Below, piece after piece: positions 51,610-60,875 of a stretch of 64,000 nt of DNA. The first letter of the stretch is position 1; each line of letters opens with the position of its first letter. This stretch comes from Tellurirhabdus rosea. GTDB taxonomy: Bacteria; Bacteroidota; Bacteroidia; Cytophagales; Spirosomataceae. A model generated the notes under the pieces. That model did no database searches. It saw only the letters and a program-made list of their open reading frames with translations, and was not told the DNA's origin. The stretch covers positions 3,179,501 through 3,243,500 of the forward strand of contig NZ_CP111085.1 of the NCBI RefSeq assembly GCF_026278345.1. Reading direction: 5' to 3'. The position numbers and the translations under genes were made by a program.

Positions 51610-52701
51610 ATGAGAGTAATTATCAGCGGCGGCGGTACAGGCGGGCATATCTACCCGGCCATTGCCATCGCCAACGAATTGAAAACGATTGATTCGTCCA
51701 TCGAAATTCTGTTTGTCGGAGCAGAAGGGAAGATGGAAATGGAGAAAGTCCCGCGGGCGGGCTACCGGATCGTCGGGCTGCCCGTCGTCGGCATCAAACG
51801 GCAGCTGACGCTGGAGAATCTGGCTTTTCCCATGAAGCTCGGACGGAGTCTGCTCCGGGCGCGGCAGATTATCCGGGAGTTCCGGCCGGACGTGGCCGTG
51901 GGCGTGGGCGGCTATGCCAGCGGCCCGGTGCTGCTGGCCGCTTCCCTGGCGGGCATCCCCACGCTGATTCAGGAACAGAACTCGTACGCCGGACTGACCA
52001 ACAAAGTGCTGTCGCGCTGGGCGCGGAAGATCTGCGTAGCCTATCCGGAGATGGATAAATTCTTCGCCGCCGAAAAGATCAAACTCACCGGCAACCCGGT
52101 TCGTACCGACATCGGGGCCGCGGCGGGCAAACGGGCGGAGGGGCTGGCCTTCTTCGGCCTGCAGCCCGACCGGAAAACACTGCTCATCATCGGCGGTAGC
52201 CAGGGCGCCCGGACGATCAATGAAACCATGGAAAAAGACCTGAGCCGACTGGTGGAAGCCGGTTGTCAGGTGGTGTGGCAAACGGGTCCGTCGTTCATCG
52301 AGCGTGCCCGGGCGGCCGTAGCCCAGAGCGGTTCCCCGCACATCAAGGCGTTTGATTTCATTTACGAAATGGATAAGGCGTACGCCGTGGCCGATGCGGT
52401 GGTATCGCGGGCGGGGGCGCTGTCCGTGTCGGAGCTTTGTCTGGTGGCCAAACCCGCCATTCTCGTTCCGTTCCCCGCCGCCACCGACGACCACCAGACC
52501 AAAAACGCCATGAGTCTGGTCAGCCGTCAGGCGGCGCTGCTGGTTACGGATCGCGAAGCCCGCGAAAAACTGGTGACCGAAACGCTTACGCTTTTAAACG
52601 ACCCCACCCAGCAGCAGACCCTGAGCCGGAACATCCGCGAACTGGCCAGACCAAAGGCCGCAAGGGAGATTGCGGAAGAGATTTTAAAATTGAATGACTG
52701 A
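51610..52701 (+). CDS. murG: UDP-GlcNAc--MurNAc-pentapeptide-PP-undecaprenol GlcNAc transferase
   Basis: A 363-residue GT28 glycosyltransferase. The N-terminal glycine-rich loop is ISGGGTGGHIYPAIAIANEL; other motifs are GVGGYASGPVLLAASLAGIP, LIQEQNSYAGLTNKVLSR, GGSQGARTINETM and SRAGALSVSELCLVAKPAIL. It converts lipid I to lipid II at the inner membrane face. Its last three codons and stop lie inside the left arm of the palindromic element at 52691. Confidence 0.97.
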   Translation: MRVIISGGGTGGHIYPAIAIANELKTIDSSIEILFVGAEGKMEMEKVPRAGYRIVGLPVVGIKRQLTLENLAFPMKLGRSLLRARQIIREFRPDVAVGVGGYASGPVLLAASLAGIPTLIQEQNSYAGLTNKVLSRWARKICVAYPEMDKFFAAEKIKLTGNPVRTDIGAAAGKRAEGLAFFGLQPDRKTLLIIGGSQGARTINETMEKDLSRLVEAGCQVVWQTGPSFIERARAAVAQSGSPHIKAFDFIYEMDKAYAVADAVVSRAGALSVSELCLVAKPAILVPFPAATDDHQTKNAMSLVSRQAALLVTDREAREKLVTETLTLLNDPTQQQTLSRNIRELARPKAAREIAEEILKLND

Positions 52702-52838
52702 ATGATTGAGTGACTGATAGGTGATCTGCCGCTGCGGCTGATAAAATTTTAAAGAAATAATCACTTAAGCAAAGCCCAATCAACCGCAGTAACGGACCGT
52801 CTGTCAGTCATTCAGTCACTCAATCATTCAGTCATTCA
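52691..52838. repeat. Palindromic element overlapping the murG stop, double core
   Basis: Arms 52691-52716 and 52813-52838 are perfect 26-base inverted repeats built from TGAATGACTGAATGATTGAG-like units. Near the inner end of each arm is an inward-pointing core: GATCTGCCGCTGCGGCTGAT on the plus strand (52723-52742) and GGTCCGTTACTGCGGTTGAT on the minus strand (52779-52798). The inner pair therefore forms a second set of terminal inverted repeats. The left arm encodes the murG C-terminus (LND and stop). The middle is AT-rich. Confidence 0.92.
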
Positions 52839-52855
52839 AAATTCATCATTCAAAA

Positions 52856-54244
52856 ATGACAAACCTGAATTCCATAAAATACGTCTATTTCCTTGGCATC
52901 GGCGGCATTGGCATGAGTGCGCTGGCGCGCTGGTTTCTGGTGAACGGGTACGAAGTGGCGGGCTACGACAAGACGCCGACCCCGCTGACCGATACGCTGC
53001 AGGCCGAGGGAATGGCGATTCATTTTACCGAAGATGTGGAGCAGATTCCGGCCCACTTCCGCCAGAACCGGGAGCAAACGCTGGTCATCTACACGCCCGC
53101 CGTACCGAAAAATCACGCCGAATACGTTTACCTGACCGAGCAGGGCTTTACGCTGCAAAAGCGTTCGCAGGTGCTGGGCCTGCTGGCCGGACGGATGAAA
53201 ACGGTGGCCGTCGCCGGAACGCACGGCAAAACAACCACTTCGTCGATGGTGGCGCATATCCTGCGCCACGCAGGGGTCAACTGCGCGGCCTTTCTGGGCG
53301 GGATTACCCAGAACTATGGAACAAACTTTCTGCTTAACGAACCGGCCGAAAACCTCTCGGAGGTCATCTGCGTGGTGGAGGCCGACGAGTTCGACCGTTC
53401 TTTTCTAACCCTGTACCCGGACGTGGCGATCGTCACCTCCACGGATGCCGATCACCTCGATATCTACGGCGATCATTCCTCCGTGCTCGACTCGTTTGCG
53501 GCCTTTGTGAGCCAGATCAAGCCCGGCGGCACGCTGTTCATGCGCCACGGCCTCGAACTGGCCGACCGCACGCCGGCCACCGTGCAGGAGTATTCGCTGG
53601 AGCAGGGCGCTTACCGGGCAGACCATGTCCGGATCGAAAATGCCTGCTTCGTCTTCGATCTGGTGTATCCGGGCGGGCGGATTGAAGGCGTGACGATGCA
53701 GATTCCCGGGTTTCATAATGTGGAGAACGCCGTGGCGGCCGGAGCGGCGGCGCTGCAGGTCGGCGTGACGCCCGAAGCCGTGCGCGAGGGGCTGAGTACG
53801 TACAAAGGCGTAAAACGTCGGTTTGAATATATTCTGAAAACAAATTCTTTTATATTTATCGACGATTACGCCCACCATCCGCGCGAGGTGGAAGCATTTC
53901 TGTCCTCCTTAAAAGCGCTCTATCCCGACCGTACCGTAACGGCCATTTTCCAGCCGCATCTGTACAGCCGGACCCGTGATTTTGCAGATGAGTTTGCCCG
54001 CAGCCTGTCGCTGGCAGATCGGGTCATTCTGCTGGATATTTATCCGGCCCGCGAGCTACCCATCGAGGGGGTCAGCGCCGATCTGATTTTTCGGAATATT
54101 ACGGCCAGCCAGAAAATACAATGTTCGAAGGCGGAACTGCCGGAAGTACTGCGTCGGGAACCGCCGGTATTGCTGGCAACGATCGGTGCGGGCGACATTG
54201 ATCAATTAATTCCGGAAATAAAAAGGCAATTTGGTGACCAATGA
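52856..54244 (+). CDS. murC: UDP-N-acetylmuramate--L-alanine ligase
   Basis: A 462-residue Mur ligase. The N-terminal dinucleotide-like loop is FLGIGGIGMSALARWFL, the P-loop is AGTHGKTTTSSMVAHIL, and DEFDRSFLTLYPDVAIVTST with DADHLD, and DDYAHHPREVEAFL are typical. It joins L-alanine to UDP-MurNAc, the first amino acid of the stem. It starts 17 bases after the palindromic element that follows murG. Length is normal. Confidence 0.97.
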   Translation: MTNLNSIKYVYFLGIGGIGMSALARWFLVNGYEVAGYDKTPTPLTDTLQAEGMAIHFTEDVEQIPAHFRQNREQTLVIYTPAVPKNHAEYVYLTEQGFTLQKRSQVLGLLAGRMKTVAVAGTHGKTTTSSMVAHILRHAGVNCAAFLGGITQNYGTNFLLNEPAENLSEVICVVEADEFDRSFLTLYPDVAIVTSTDADHLDIYGDHSSVLDSFAAFVSQIKPGGTLFMRHGLELADRTPATVQEYSLEQGAYRADHVRIENACFVFDLVYPGGRIEGVTMQIPGFHNVENAVAAGAAALQVGVTPEAVREGLSTYKGVKRRFEYILKTNSFIFIDDYAHHPREVEAFLSSLKALYPDRTVTAIFQPHLYSRTRDFADEFARSLSLADRVILLDIYPARELPIEGVSADLIFRNITASQKIQCSKAELPEVLRREPPVLLATIGAGDIDQLIPEIKRQFGDQ

Positions 54245-54281
54245 ATAAAAATAAGGCCCTGAATCCTAAATTAGTTATTGG

Positions 54282-55058
54282 ATGTTGCCTATTTTTAAAA
54301 TAAAAAGGGGTTTGTTCGCGTCACTCCTAACAGGAGCCGGTCTGCTGGGGCTGATTGCCTTTACGGAAGTAAGGCAGGAAGCGCGGCGGGTGGAGGACAT
54401 TCGTATCCGGATGGACGAGATCGACGGGCACCGTTTCCTGAACCGAAACGACGTGCTGCGGTCTCTTACCCGTCAGGATGCGGACCCTATCGCCGGTACG
54501 TCGCTGACCGAAATTGACCTGAAAGTACTGGAAAAACGGCTCCGGCAAAACGGCTACATCAGCCGGGCGCAGGTGTACCGGGATTTGCAGGGCAATCTGG
54601 TCGCCGAAATCGAACAGCAACGGCCGCTGGCCCGTCTGGTGGGGGAGTCGGAAGAGGAGTTGTCGTCGGGAAGTGGGCGGTACCTGAGTGAAGAGGGGAC
54701 CTGGTTTCCGCTGTCGCTGAATTACACGGCCCGGGTGCCCGTTCTGTCGGGGGCGTATTTTGAAAACCGAAAGCCCCTGACCGGAGAGAAGGATAAAGAT
54801 CTGGTGGAATTGCTGAAGTGGATTCGTGCCGACCCATTCTGGAAAGCACAGATCGCGCAGGTGAGGGTTGACAGCAACCGGGAGGTAACACTCCTGCCGC
54901 AGGTAGGTGAACACCTGATAGAAATCGGGCAACCCACCGACTTGTCGGCTAAATTTGATAAGCTTAAATTATTTTATAAACACATCTTATCCCGCCCCGA
55001 GGGAAGCCGCTACCGGCGGGTAAGTGTGCAGTACCGTAACCAGATCGTGTGCGAATGA
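54282..55058 (+). CDS. ftsQ: FtsQ/DivIB-type cell division protein
   Basis: A 258-residue bitopic protein: a short basic N-terminus, one membrane helix (LFASLLTGAGLLGLIAFTEV), and a POTRA-like region (IRIRMDEIDGHRFLNRNDVL and LKVLEKRLRQNGYISRAQVY) followed by a beta domain. Position between murC and ftsA and the topology identify FtsQ, the divisome scaffold for FtsL. Similarity by sequence is modest, as is normal in Bacteroidota. The stop overlaps the ftsA start (ATGA). Confidence 0.9.
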   Translation: MLPIFKIKRGLFASLLTGAGLLGLIAFTEVRQEARRVEDIRIRMDEIDGHRFLNRNDVLRSLTRQDADPIAGTSLTEIDLKVLEKRLRQNGYISRAQVYRDLQGNLVAEIEQQRPLARLVGESEEELSSGSGRYLSEEGTWFPLSLNYTARVPVLSGAYFENRKPLTGEKDKDLVELLKWIRADPFWKAQIAQVRVDSNREVTLLPQVGEHLIEIGQPTDLSAKFDKLKLFYKHILSRPEGSRYRRVSVQYRNQIVCE

Positions 55059-56425
55059 AGGACGAGAAATATGTGGTTGGGCTGGACATTGGAAGCACAA
55101 AGGTGTGTGCCGTGGCCGGCCGTCTGATTCGAGATAATAATTACACCCGCCTGGATGTTCTGGGCGTTGGCAGAGCCTCCTGCGACGGCGTCGTGAAAGG
55201 AACCGTCAAGAATGTCAAAAGGACAGCCGAAGCGGTCCGGAAAGCCATCGACGAAGTAGCCGGACAGGCCAATCTGAACATCAATGTAGTCAATGTGGCG
55301 TTCTCGGGGTCGCACATCTCCTCCCGCAAACAGCATGGCAGCATTACCCGCACCTCGCACGGCGACGAAGTGACCGTGGCCGATGTCGATCACCTCGTTG
55401 CAGACATGTACCGGACCGTCACCCCCGTGGGGAACGAAATCGTCCATGTGCTGCCGATGGATTTTACGGTCGATAACGAGACGGGCATTGATGATCCGGT
55501 CGGTCGCTCCGGCGTTAAGCTGGAGGCCGACTTTCAGGTCATTATGGCCCAGACGGCCCTCGCCCGGTCGACCCGTAAAAGCATCAGCGACATCAACCTC
55601 AGCGGAGAGCTGATGCTGATTTCGCCGCTGGCTTCTGCGATGGCCGTCCTGACCGATGAGGAACGCCAGGCCGGTGTTGTGCTCGTCGACATTGGCGGCG
55701 GCACTACCGACATCGCCATCTACCACCGCAATGTGCTCCGGCATATTGCCGTTCTGCCGTTTGCGGGCAACACCATCACGTCCGACATCGAACAGGGCTG
55801 TAAAGTGATGAATCAGCAGGCCGAGCAGCTGAAAGTGAAATTCGGCAGCGCAGACCCGAACGACTTCACGCTGAAAGAAATTGTGTCCGTTCCGGTGCTG
55901 AGCGGCCGACCTCCCAAAGACGTTCTGCTCAAAAATCTGGCGCTCATCATTGAGGCGCGGGTGAAAGAAATCGCGGCGATGGTCCAGGCCGAGGTAAGAC
56001 GGTCCGGGTTTGAAGACAAACTGTACGGCGGCGTTGTGCTGACCGGCGGTACGGCGGCGATCCCCGGCATCGAAACCCTGTTTGAGCGCATCACGGGCAT
56101 GCACACGCGGGTGGGCCTGCCCGACCTGCTGGAGCGGAATCCGAAAGCGGACCTGGTGAGCGAGCCTTCGTATGCCACCGCCGTAGGGCTGGTCTGGGCC
56201 GGCTTCAAGTCGCTGGACGAACGCGTGCCCGTCAGTCGTGCGGCGGCGGCCGAACCGGCGCCTCCGGTAGCGCCCCCGGTCGTTTCCCGCAGTGCACCGA
56301 CAGTAAAGGCCGAGGCACCGGCTCAGACGGCCTCCCGGGAGAGCTTTTGGGAAAAACTGAAAAAGTACGGCAGAACAATCCTTACGGACGATGTAAATCT
56401 GAATGATAAGTATTCAGGTGAGTGA
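55055..56425 (+). CDS. ftsA: Cell division protein FtsA
   Basis: About 456 residues from ATG 55055; a GTG six bases upstream is possible. Actin-fold signatures: phosphate 1 in VGLDIGSTKVCAVAGR, phosphate 2 in VVLVDIGGGTTDIAIYH, adenosine site in GVVLTGGTAAIPGIETLFER. The linker after residue 400 is Pro/Ala-rich, and the C-terminal FWEKLKKYGRTILTDDVN is the probable amphipathic membrane-binding helix. It tethers FtsZ to the membrane. Confidence 0.96.
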   Translation: MKDEKYVVGLDIGSTKVCAVAGRLIRDNNYTRLDVLGVGRASCDGVVKGTVKNVKRTAEAVRKAIDEVAGQANLNINVVNVAFSGSHISSRKQHGSITRTSHGDEVTVADVDHLVADMYRTVTPVGNEIVHVLPMDFTVDNETGIDDPVGRSGVKLEADFQVIMAQTALARSTRKSISDINLSGELMLISPLASAMAVLTDEERQAGVVLVDIGGGTTDIAIYHRNVLRHIAVLPFAGNTITSDIEQGCKVMNQQAEQLKVKFGSADPNDFTLKEIVSVPVLSGRPPKDVLLKNLALIIEARVKEIAAMVQAEVRRSGFEDKLYGGVVLTGGTAAIPGIETLFERITGMHTRVGLPDLLERNPKADLVSEPSYATAVGLVWAGFKSLDERVPVSRAAAAEPAPPVAPPVVSRSAPTVKAEAPAQTASRESFWEKLKKYGRTILTDDVNLNDKYSGE

Positions 56426-56487
56426 GAAGCGCTGTCTGTTAATTACCATATTATAAAAAAGCTGACTCAACGTTAACTATGAATACT

Positions 56488-56495
56488 TACTTTTG
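56488..56495 (+). promoter_or_regulatory. -7 box upstream of ftsZ
   Basis: TACTTTTG followed by CGCACC fits TAnnTTTG exactly, 20 bases before the ftsZ start. It suggests ftsZ has its own promoter in addition to read-through from ftsA. Confidence 0.55.
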
Positions 56496-56515
56496 CGCAC
56501 CAAATTCAGAAAGGT

Positions 56516-57940
56516 ATGGTACTGGATCACGGCTATGAGTTTATTCGTCCAACGCAGGAGAACCGACCCATCATCAAGGTGGTTGGCGTTGGCGGCGGCG
56601 GCAGCAATGCCGTTAACCATATGTCCCGGATGGGCGTCAAGGATGTGGACTTTATCGTCTGCAACACCGACAGCCAGGCTCTGGAACACAGTCCGGTTAA
56701 TACCAAACTGCAACTGGGCGCCCACCTGACGAAAGGACTGGGAGCCGGCACCGACCCAAAAGTGGGCCGGGAGGCGGCTCTGGAGAACGTAGAAGATATT
56801 CGGCAACACCTCGGCGACCCCACCCAGATGGTATTCATCACGGCCGGTATGGGGGGCGGAACCGGTACGGGCGCGGCGCCGATTATCGCACAGATTGCCA
56901 AGGAAATGGGCCTGCTGACCATCGCGGTCGTGACGGCACCGTTCAAATTTGAAGGAAAAGAAAAGCGCCTGCAGGCCATGGAAGGGATTGATTCCCTGAA
57001 AGAGCACTGCGATACGGTGCTGGTCGTGCTCAACGATAAACTCGCGGAAATTCACGGCGACCTGCCCATCCGCAAAGCGTTTGCCCACGCGGACAATGTC
57101 CTGGCCAATGCCGTCAAAAGCATCGCCGAGATCATTACGGTGCGCGGCGAAATCAACGTCGACTTTATGGACGTGAAGCGCGTGCTGGAAAACGCCGGAC
57201 AAGCCGTTATGGGCTCGTTCGAATCGGACGGCAAAGAGCGGGCGCTTACCGCCATCGAAGAGGCCCTCAACTCGCCGCTGCTCAACGAACGGGATATCCG
57301 CGGTGCCAAGCGTATCCTGTTGACGATGGCGTCAAGCAGCGAGTACGAAACGACCATGAACGAGCAGCTGACCATCACCTCGTTCATCGAAGAGAAGATC
57401 GGCAAAGAAGCGTGGCTGTTCAAACACGGCGCGATCATCGACGAAAATCTCGGCAAGAAACTGCGCGTCACCGTTATTGCTGCCGGTTTTGACCTGCCGG
57501 ATGGCGGCGTGGACTTCGACCCCAGGGCCAATTACGCCTCGGAACTGCAACCGCCGTCGATGCCGATTCCCGTTCCGGAGCCTGAACCAGAGCCCGAACC
57601 CGAACCGGAGCCCGTGGCCGAAATAAAACCCGAGCCGGAAATAAGCCGGGAACAACCCGCTGTGCTGACACCGACCAGCGGAAGCAGCCTGAAAATGGCC
57701 GCGATGTCCAGCCCGGTGGCCGTTCCGGGACCCGTGTACTGGCAGGAGCCGGAGCCGCCCGCGGAAGACCGCACGGATGAATCCGGCAAAGTGCAGAAAA
57801 TGATTCAGGACTTTTTGCAGAACCGCTTCCTGGAACGGGACCTGGAAACCATTCCGGCCTTCCAGCGGCAGAAAATCGTGCTGTATGATATGCCGCTCAT
57901 TCCGGATCACGAACTGGCCCGTACGCGGCTGGCCGAGTAA
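56516..57940 (+). CDS. ftsZ: Cell division protein FtsZ
   Basis: A 474-residue tubulin homologue. GTP-binding parts are intact: KVVGVGGGGSNAVNHM, the tubulin signature GGGTGTGAAP, and the T7 loop NVDFMDVKRVL. The core ends near residue 335. The linker contains a striking PEPEPEPEPEPEP run and then reaches a C-terminal segment (KIVLYDMPLIPDHELARTRL) that differs from the usual short FtsA-binding peptide. It polymerises into the Z ring. It ends the dcw cluster and is followed by a strong terminator. Confidence 0.98.
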   Translation: MVLDHGYEFIRPTQENRPIIKVVGVGGGGSNAVNHMSRMGVKDVDFIVCNTDSQALEHSPVNTKLQLGAHLTKGLGAGTDPKVGREAALENVEDIRQHLGDPTQMVFITAGMGGGTGTGAAPIIAQIAKEMGLLTIAVVTAPFKFEGKEKRLQAMEGIDSLKEHCDTVLVVLNDKLAEIHGDLPIRKAFAHADNVLANAVKSIAEIITVRGEINVDFMDVKRVLENAGQAVMGSFESDGKERALTAIEEALNSPLLNERDIRGAKRILLTMASSSEYETTMNEQLTITSFIEEKIGKEAWLFKHGAIIDENLGKKLRVTVIAAGFDLPDGGVDFDPRANYASELQPPSMPIPVPEPEPEPEPEPEPVAEIKPEPEISREQPAVLTPTSGSSLKMAAMSSPVAVPGPVYWQEPEPPAEDRTDESGKVQKMIQDFLQNRFLERDLETIPAFQRQKIVLYDMPLIPDHELARTRLAE

Positions 57941-57951
57941 CCGACATGGGC

Positions 57952-57987
57952 AAAAAAAGGGACGCTTTCGAAAGCGTCCCTTTTTTT
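57952..57987. terminator. Bidirectional rho-independent terminator after ftsZ
   Basis: GGGACGCTTT and AAAGCGTCCC form a perfect palindrome (57959-57980), flanked by seven A on the left and seven T on the right. It can serve both ftsZ and the convergent reductase gene. Confidence 0.95.
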
Positions 57988-57991
57988 ATGC

Positions 57992-58552
57992 CTAAAACGT
58001 AATGAGCTGCTGGGCCTGCTGGCGGAGCAACTGATTGTACAGATCGTGGTGGAGCGTGTTGTCTTTCCAGAAATTCCGGATATGCGCCAGTTTGACCCGG
58101 AGCGCCAGGGTATTGGTATTCAGGTAACTGAAAATGTCATTCAGGTGGCTCAGGGCGAGGGCGCCGCCCTGGTGGCTCGCCGAAAGGCCAACCAGCGCTA
58201 CTTTCTTGTTTGCCAGCCCGCTCGGGTAGCTCATGCCGTCGATAAACGCCTTCAGCACGCCGGGGTAGGAGTTGTTGTATTCCGGCACGACAAAAACCAG
58301 CTTCTTCGCCCGCTCGACCACATCCTTGTACCGGTTGAATTCCGGATTTTTGCCGGTGTTCTCATACAGGGCGGTCGTGATGAAATCGGCCGGCAATCCG
58401 CTCAGGTCCAGAATGACGCTGGAGACATTCAGTTCGGCAAGCAGGCTCTGGTAATAGCGGGCAATCTGGCTGGAAAGAGAATTTCGCCGGTTGGTGCCGA
58501 CAATAATCACAATCGTGTCGTCGGTGATGGGTTGATCTTCAGGTAAGAGCAT
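57992..58552 (-). CDS. NADPH-dependent FMN reductase-type oxidoreductase
   Basis: About 186 residues from ATG 58552 (MLLPEDQPITDDTIVIIVGT); the frame extends 16 codons further upstream. The flavodoxin-like FMN phosphate loop is IIVGTNRRNSLSSQIARYYQ and the second flavin segment is VFVVPEYNNSYPGVLKAFID. Such enzymes reduce FMN, quinones, azo compounds or chromate with NAD(P)H. The true substrate is not known. It is convergent with ftsZ across the shared terminator. Confidence 0.9.
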   Translation of the reverse strand: MLLPEDQPITDDTIVIIVGTNRRNSLSSQIARYYQSLLAELNVSSVILDLSGLPADFITTALYENTGKNPEFNRYKDVVERAKKLVFVVPEYNNSYPGVLKAFIDGMSYPSGLANKKVALVGLSASHQGGALALSHLNDIFSYLNTNTLALRVKLAHIRNFWKDNTLHHDLYNQLLRQQAQQLITF

Positions 58553-58651
58553 ACGGTGATGAGATTGGCCGGTCAGGCTGTCCGGATACGTTGTTAACAA
58601 CCAGACAAAAAATTGGTTCTTGACCCTTTCAGTTTAGCCCGAACGGAAGGG

Positions 58652-59932
58652 CTAGCGGGTCAGCCGGTACAGCAGCACGGCCGTCCGCTGGATCAGCAGC
58701 GGAAATTCTTTGGTGTTCATCGTCTCCTCAATGCTGTGTGCGCCCTTGCCCGAAGCGCCCAGCCCGTCGAGGCAGGGCAGAAATTCGGCCACGTACGATA
58801 CGTCACCGGCACCCCGCGAACCCGGATTGCCCGCCACAACGGCACCCAGTCCCATGTCCCGGCTGACCTGATCGACCACTTTCAGCAGGTCTTCGTTCTT
58901 CCGGGAAGGTTCCATCGCCGGAATGCCGTCGCTGAAGGTAATGCTGGCCTGGGTGAGCGGCAGGCTTTTGGAAACGATCTCCCGCATCCGGGCGCGGGCG
59001 TTTTCTTTCTGCGCTTCGGTCAGGAAACGCAGATCGCCCTTCACCAGCGCCGACCCGGCGACGATGTTGGTTTTGCCCACCGTTTCGGCTTTGGCCGTTT
59101 CGTCATCGTATTTCACGCTGGCGCCCCCGACAATCAGGCCCGGATTGAACGTAAGGTATTCTTCCTGGCTCAGGGTTCGCCGGAACTCATTCAGGATTCG
59201 GGCGGCCTCGTAGATGGCGCCGTAACCCAGGTCCGAAAAGACCCGCGACGAATGTCCCGACCGGGCCACCACCTTCAGCGTCCAGCTACTGGCCCCGCGC
59301 CGACCGGTCGTGACCGTGCGCAGTCCCTGAGCCGTTTCAAACGCCAGCGCCAGATCGCACTGCCGGGCCCGTTCGATGAAGTCTTTGCGGCTCAGCGGCC
59401 CGCCCGAGCTTTCCTCGTCGCCGGTAAAGTAAACCGTAATGGAGGTGTCGTCGAGCAGGCCGTGGGTGTGCAGGGCTTTCAGGGCCGCCAGAACCAGCAC
59501 ATCCCCGCCTTTCATGTCGTTGACTCCCTGCCCCGAAGCCGTGGAGTCGTTGAGGCGGGTGAAGGGTTCCATCGGCAGGCTCTTTTCAAAAACCGTATCC
59601 AGATGGCCGATCAGAAACAGTTTTTTGCCTTTTTTCCCCTGGCGGGTCGCCACGAGGTGACCGGCGCGGTTGAGCGAATCGGGCAGGGAGACCCACTCCA
59701 CGTTAAAGCCCAAAGCTTTAAGCTCGGCCCCCATCAGGTTGCCCACGGTGCGGACACCTTCCCGGTTAAGTGTCCCGCTGTTGATGTTGACCACTTTTTG
59801 GAGGAACGCCTCCGTGGCGGGCAATTGCTTTCTGACCGTTTCGATAACGGTCTTTTCGGGTTTGCTCAGCTTTTGGGCCCGGGCAAAAGGGAGGCAAAAG
59901 AGCAGAAGTACGGCGGTAAAAAGTTTTGGCAT
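58652..59932 (-). CDS. M20 family metallopeptidase, exported
   Basis: About 426 residues from ATG 59932, which starts a signal peptide (MPKLFTAVLLLFCLPFARAQ). Zinc ligands and catalytic residues appear in LIGHLDTVF (His, Asp), GVNDMKGGDVLVLAALK (bridging Asp), TGDEESSGG (Glu pair) and a C-terminal GAHSIEETMN (His). The dimerisation domain lies between. The family includes glutamate carboxypeptidases (CPG2-like), so a periplasmic exo-peptidase role is likely. The frame extends 45 codons upstream without family similarity. Confidence 0.92.
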   Translation of the reverse strand: MPKLFTAVLLLFCLPFARAQKLSKPEKTVIETVRKQLPATEAFLQKVVNINSGTLNREGVRTVGNLMGAELKALGFNVEWVSLPDSLNRAGHLVATRQGKKGKKLFLIGHLDTVFEKSLPMEPFTRLNDSTASGQGVNDMKGGDVLVLAALKALHTHGLLDDTSITVYFTGDEESSGGPLSRKDFIERARQCDLALAFETAQGLRTVTTGRRGASSWTLKVVARSGHSSRVFSDLGYGAIYEAARILNEFRRTLSQEEYLTFNPGLIVGGASVKYDDETAKAETVGKTNIVAGSALVKGDLRFLTEAQKENARARMREIVSKSLPLTQASITFSDGIPAMEPSRKNEDLLKVVDQVSRDMGLGAVVAGNPGSRGAGDVSYVAEFLPCLDGLGASGKGAHSIEETMNTKEFPLLIQRTAVLLYRLTR

Positions 59933-60070
59933 CGGTTTATGGGTAGTGTAAGCGCAAGTTAAGGAGGATTCCGGCAGGGTGCGCGGCGCCCGCGGGATGT
60001 TTTGCCCAGGGGCCGTCCGGCCTTTTGTCAATGCCCCAATCGTGGTATATTGGAGCACGAACCCCATTCT

Positions 60071-60772
60071 ATGCTCACCGCTGAAACCCTGAAAGCCGAA
60101 TTGCTGTCCCGCGCCAATCCCGAGCGGGCTCTGGCCCTGCAGCGCTTCTTTAAAACCGGACCCGGCCAGTATGCCGAAGGAGACCTTTTTCTAGGTCTGA
60201 CCGTTCCGGAACAGCGCGAAATAGCCGGTCGCTACCGTACGCTGCCGCCCGAAGAAGCCGCGAAACTGCTGCACGAACCGTATCACGAATGCCGCCTGAC
60301 GGCCCTCATCATCTGGACGCTACAGGCCAAAAAAGCCGGCGAGGCGGGCCGGAAACAGCTTTTTGATCTGTACCTCGAAAATAGGCAGTACGTCAACAAC
60401 TGGGATCTGGTCGACGTCACCTGCCCGGAAATCATCGGCGTTTATCTGCTGAACAAAGACCGCCAGGTGCTGGACGAACTGGCGGCGCAGAACCACCTCT
60501 GGTCGCAGCGAATGGCGATGGTATCGACCCTGGCGTTTATCCGAAAAGGGCAGTTTGGCGATACTTTCCGGATTGCCGAGCAACTGCTGGGGCACAAACA
60601 CGATCTGATTCATAAGGCCGTTGGCTGGATGCTGCGCGAGGTGGGCAAGAAAAATCCGGAGGCGCTGGAGGAATTTCTGCACGACCAGGCCGGAAAACTG
60701 CCCCGAACGGCCCTGCGCTACGCTATCGAACGCTTCGACCCGGCCCGACGAACGTACTATCTGAACTTGTAA
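60071..60772 (+). CDS. DNA alkylation repair protein (AlkD-like)
   Basis: About 233 residues from ATG 60071. HEAT-like helical repeats are seen: YAEGDLFLGLTVPEQREIAG, CRLTALIIWTLQAKKAGEAG, and NNWDLVDVTCPEIIGVYLLN. The conserved tryptophan and aspartate of the DNA-binding cleft are present in NWDLVD and LWSQRMAMVSTLAFIRKGQF. AlkD enzymes excise alkylated bases without base flipping. A TATATTGG box lies about 22 bases upstream of the start. Divergent from the M20 gene. Confidence 0.92.
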   Translation: MLTAETLKAELLSRANPERALALQRFFKTGPGQYAEGDLFLGLTVPEQREIAGRYRTLPPEEAAKLLHEPYHECRLTALIIWTLQAKKAGEAGRKQLFDLYLENRQYVNNWDLVDVTCPEIIGVYLLNKDRQVLDELAAQNHLWSQRMAMVSTLAFIRKGQFGDTFRIAEQLLGHKHDLIHKAVGWMLREVGKKNPEALEEFLHDQAGKLPRTALRYAIERFDPARRTYYLNL

Positions 60773-60875
60773 GCATCGGGCGTCAGTTTCTTGTGTATAT
60801 TTACAGCCCGTTTGACTTGACCGGAACCAACTATCAGGCAGCCCGTCAGCCTGCTGCCTGCTGCACAACGAATTT

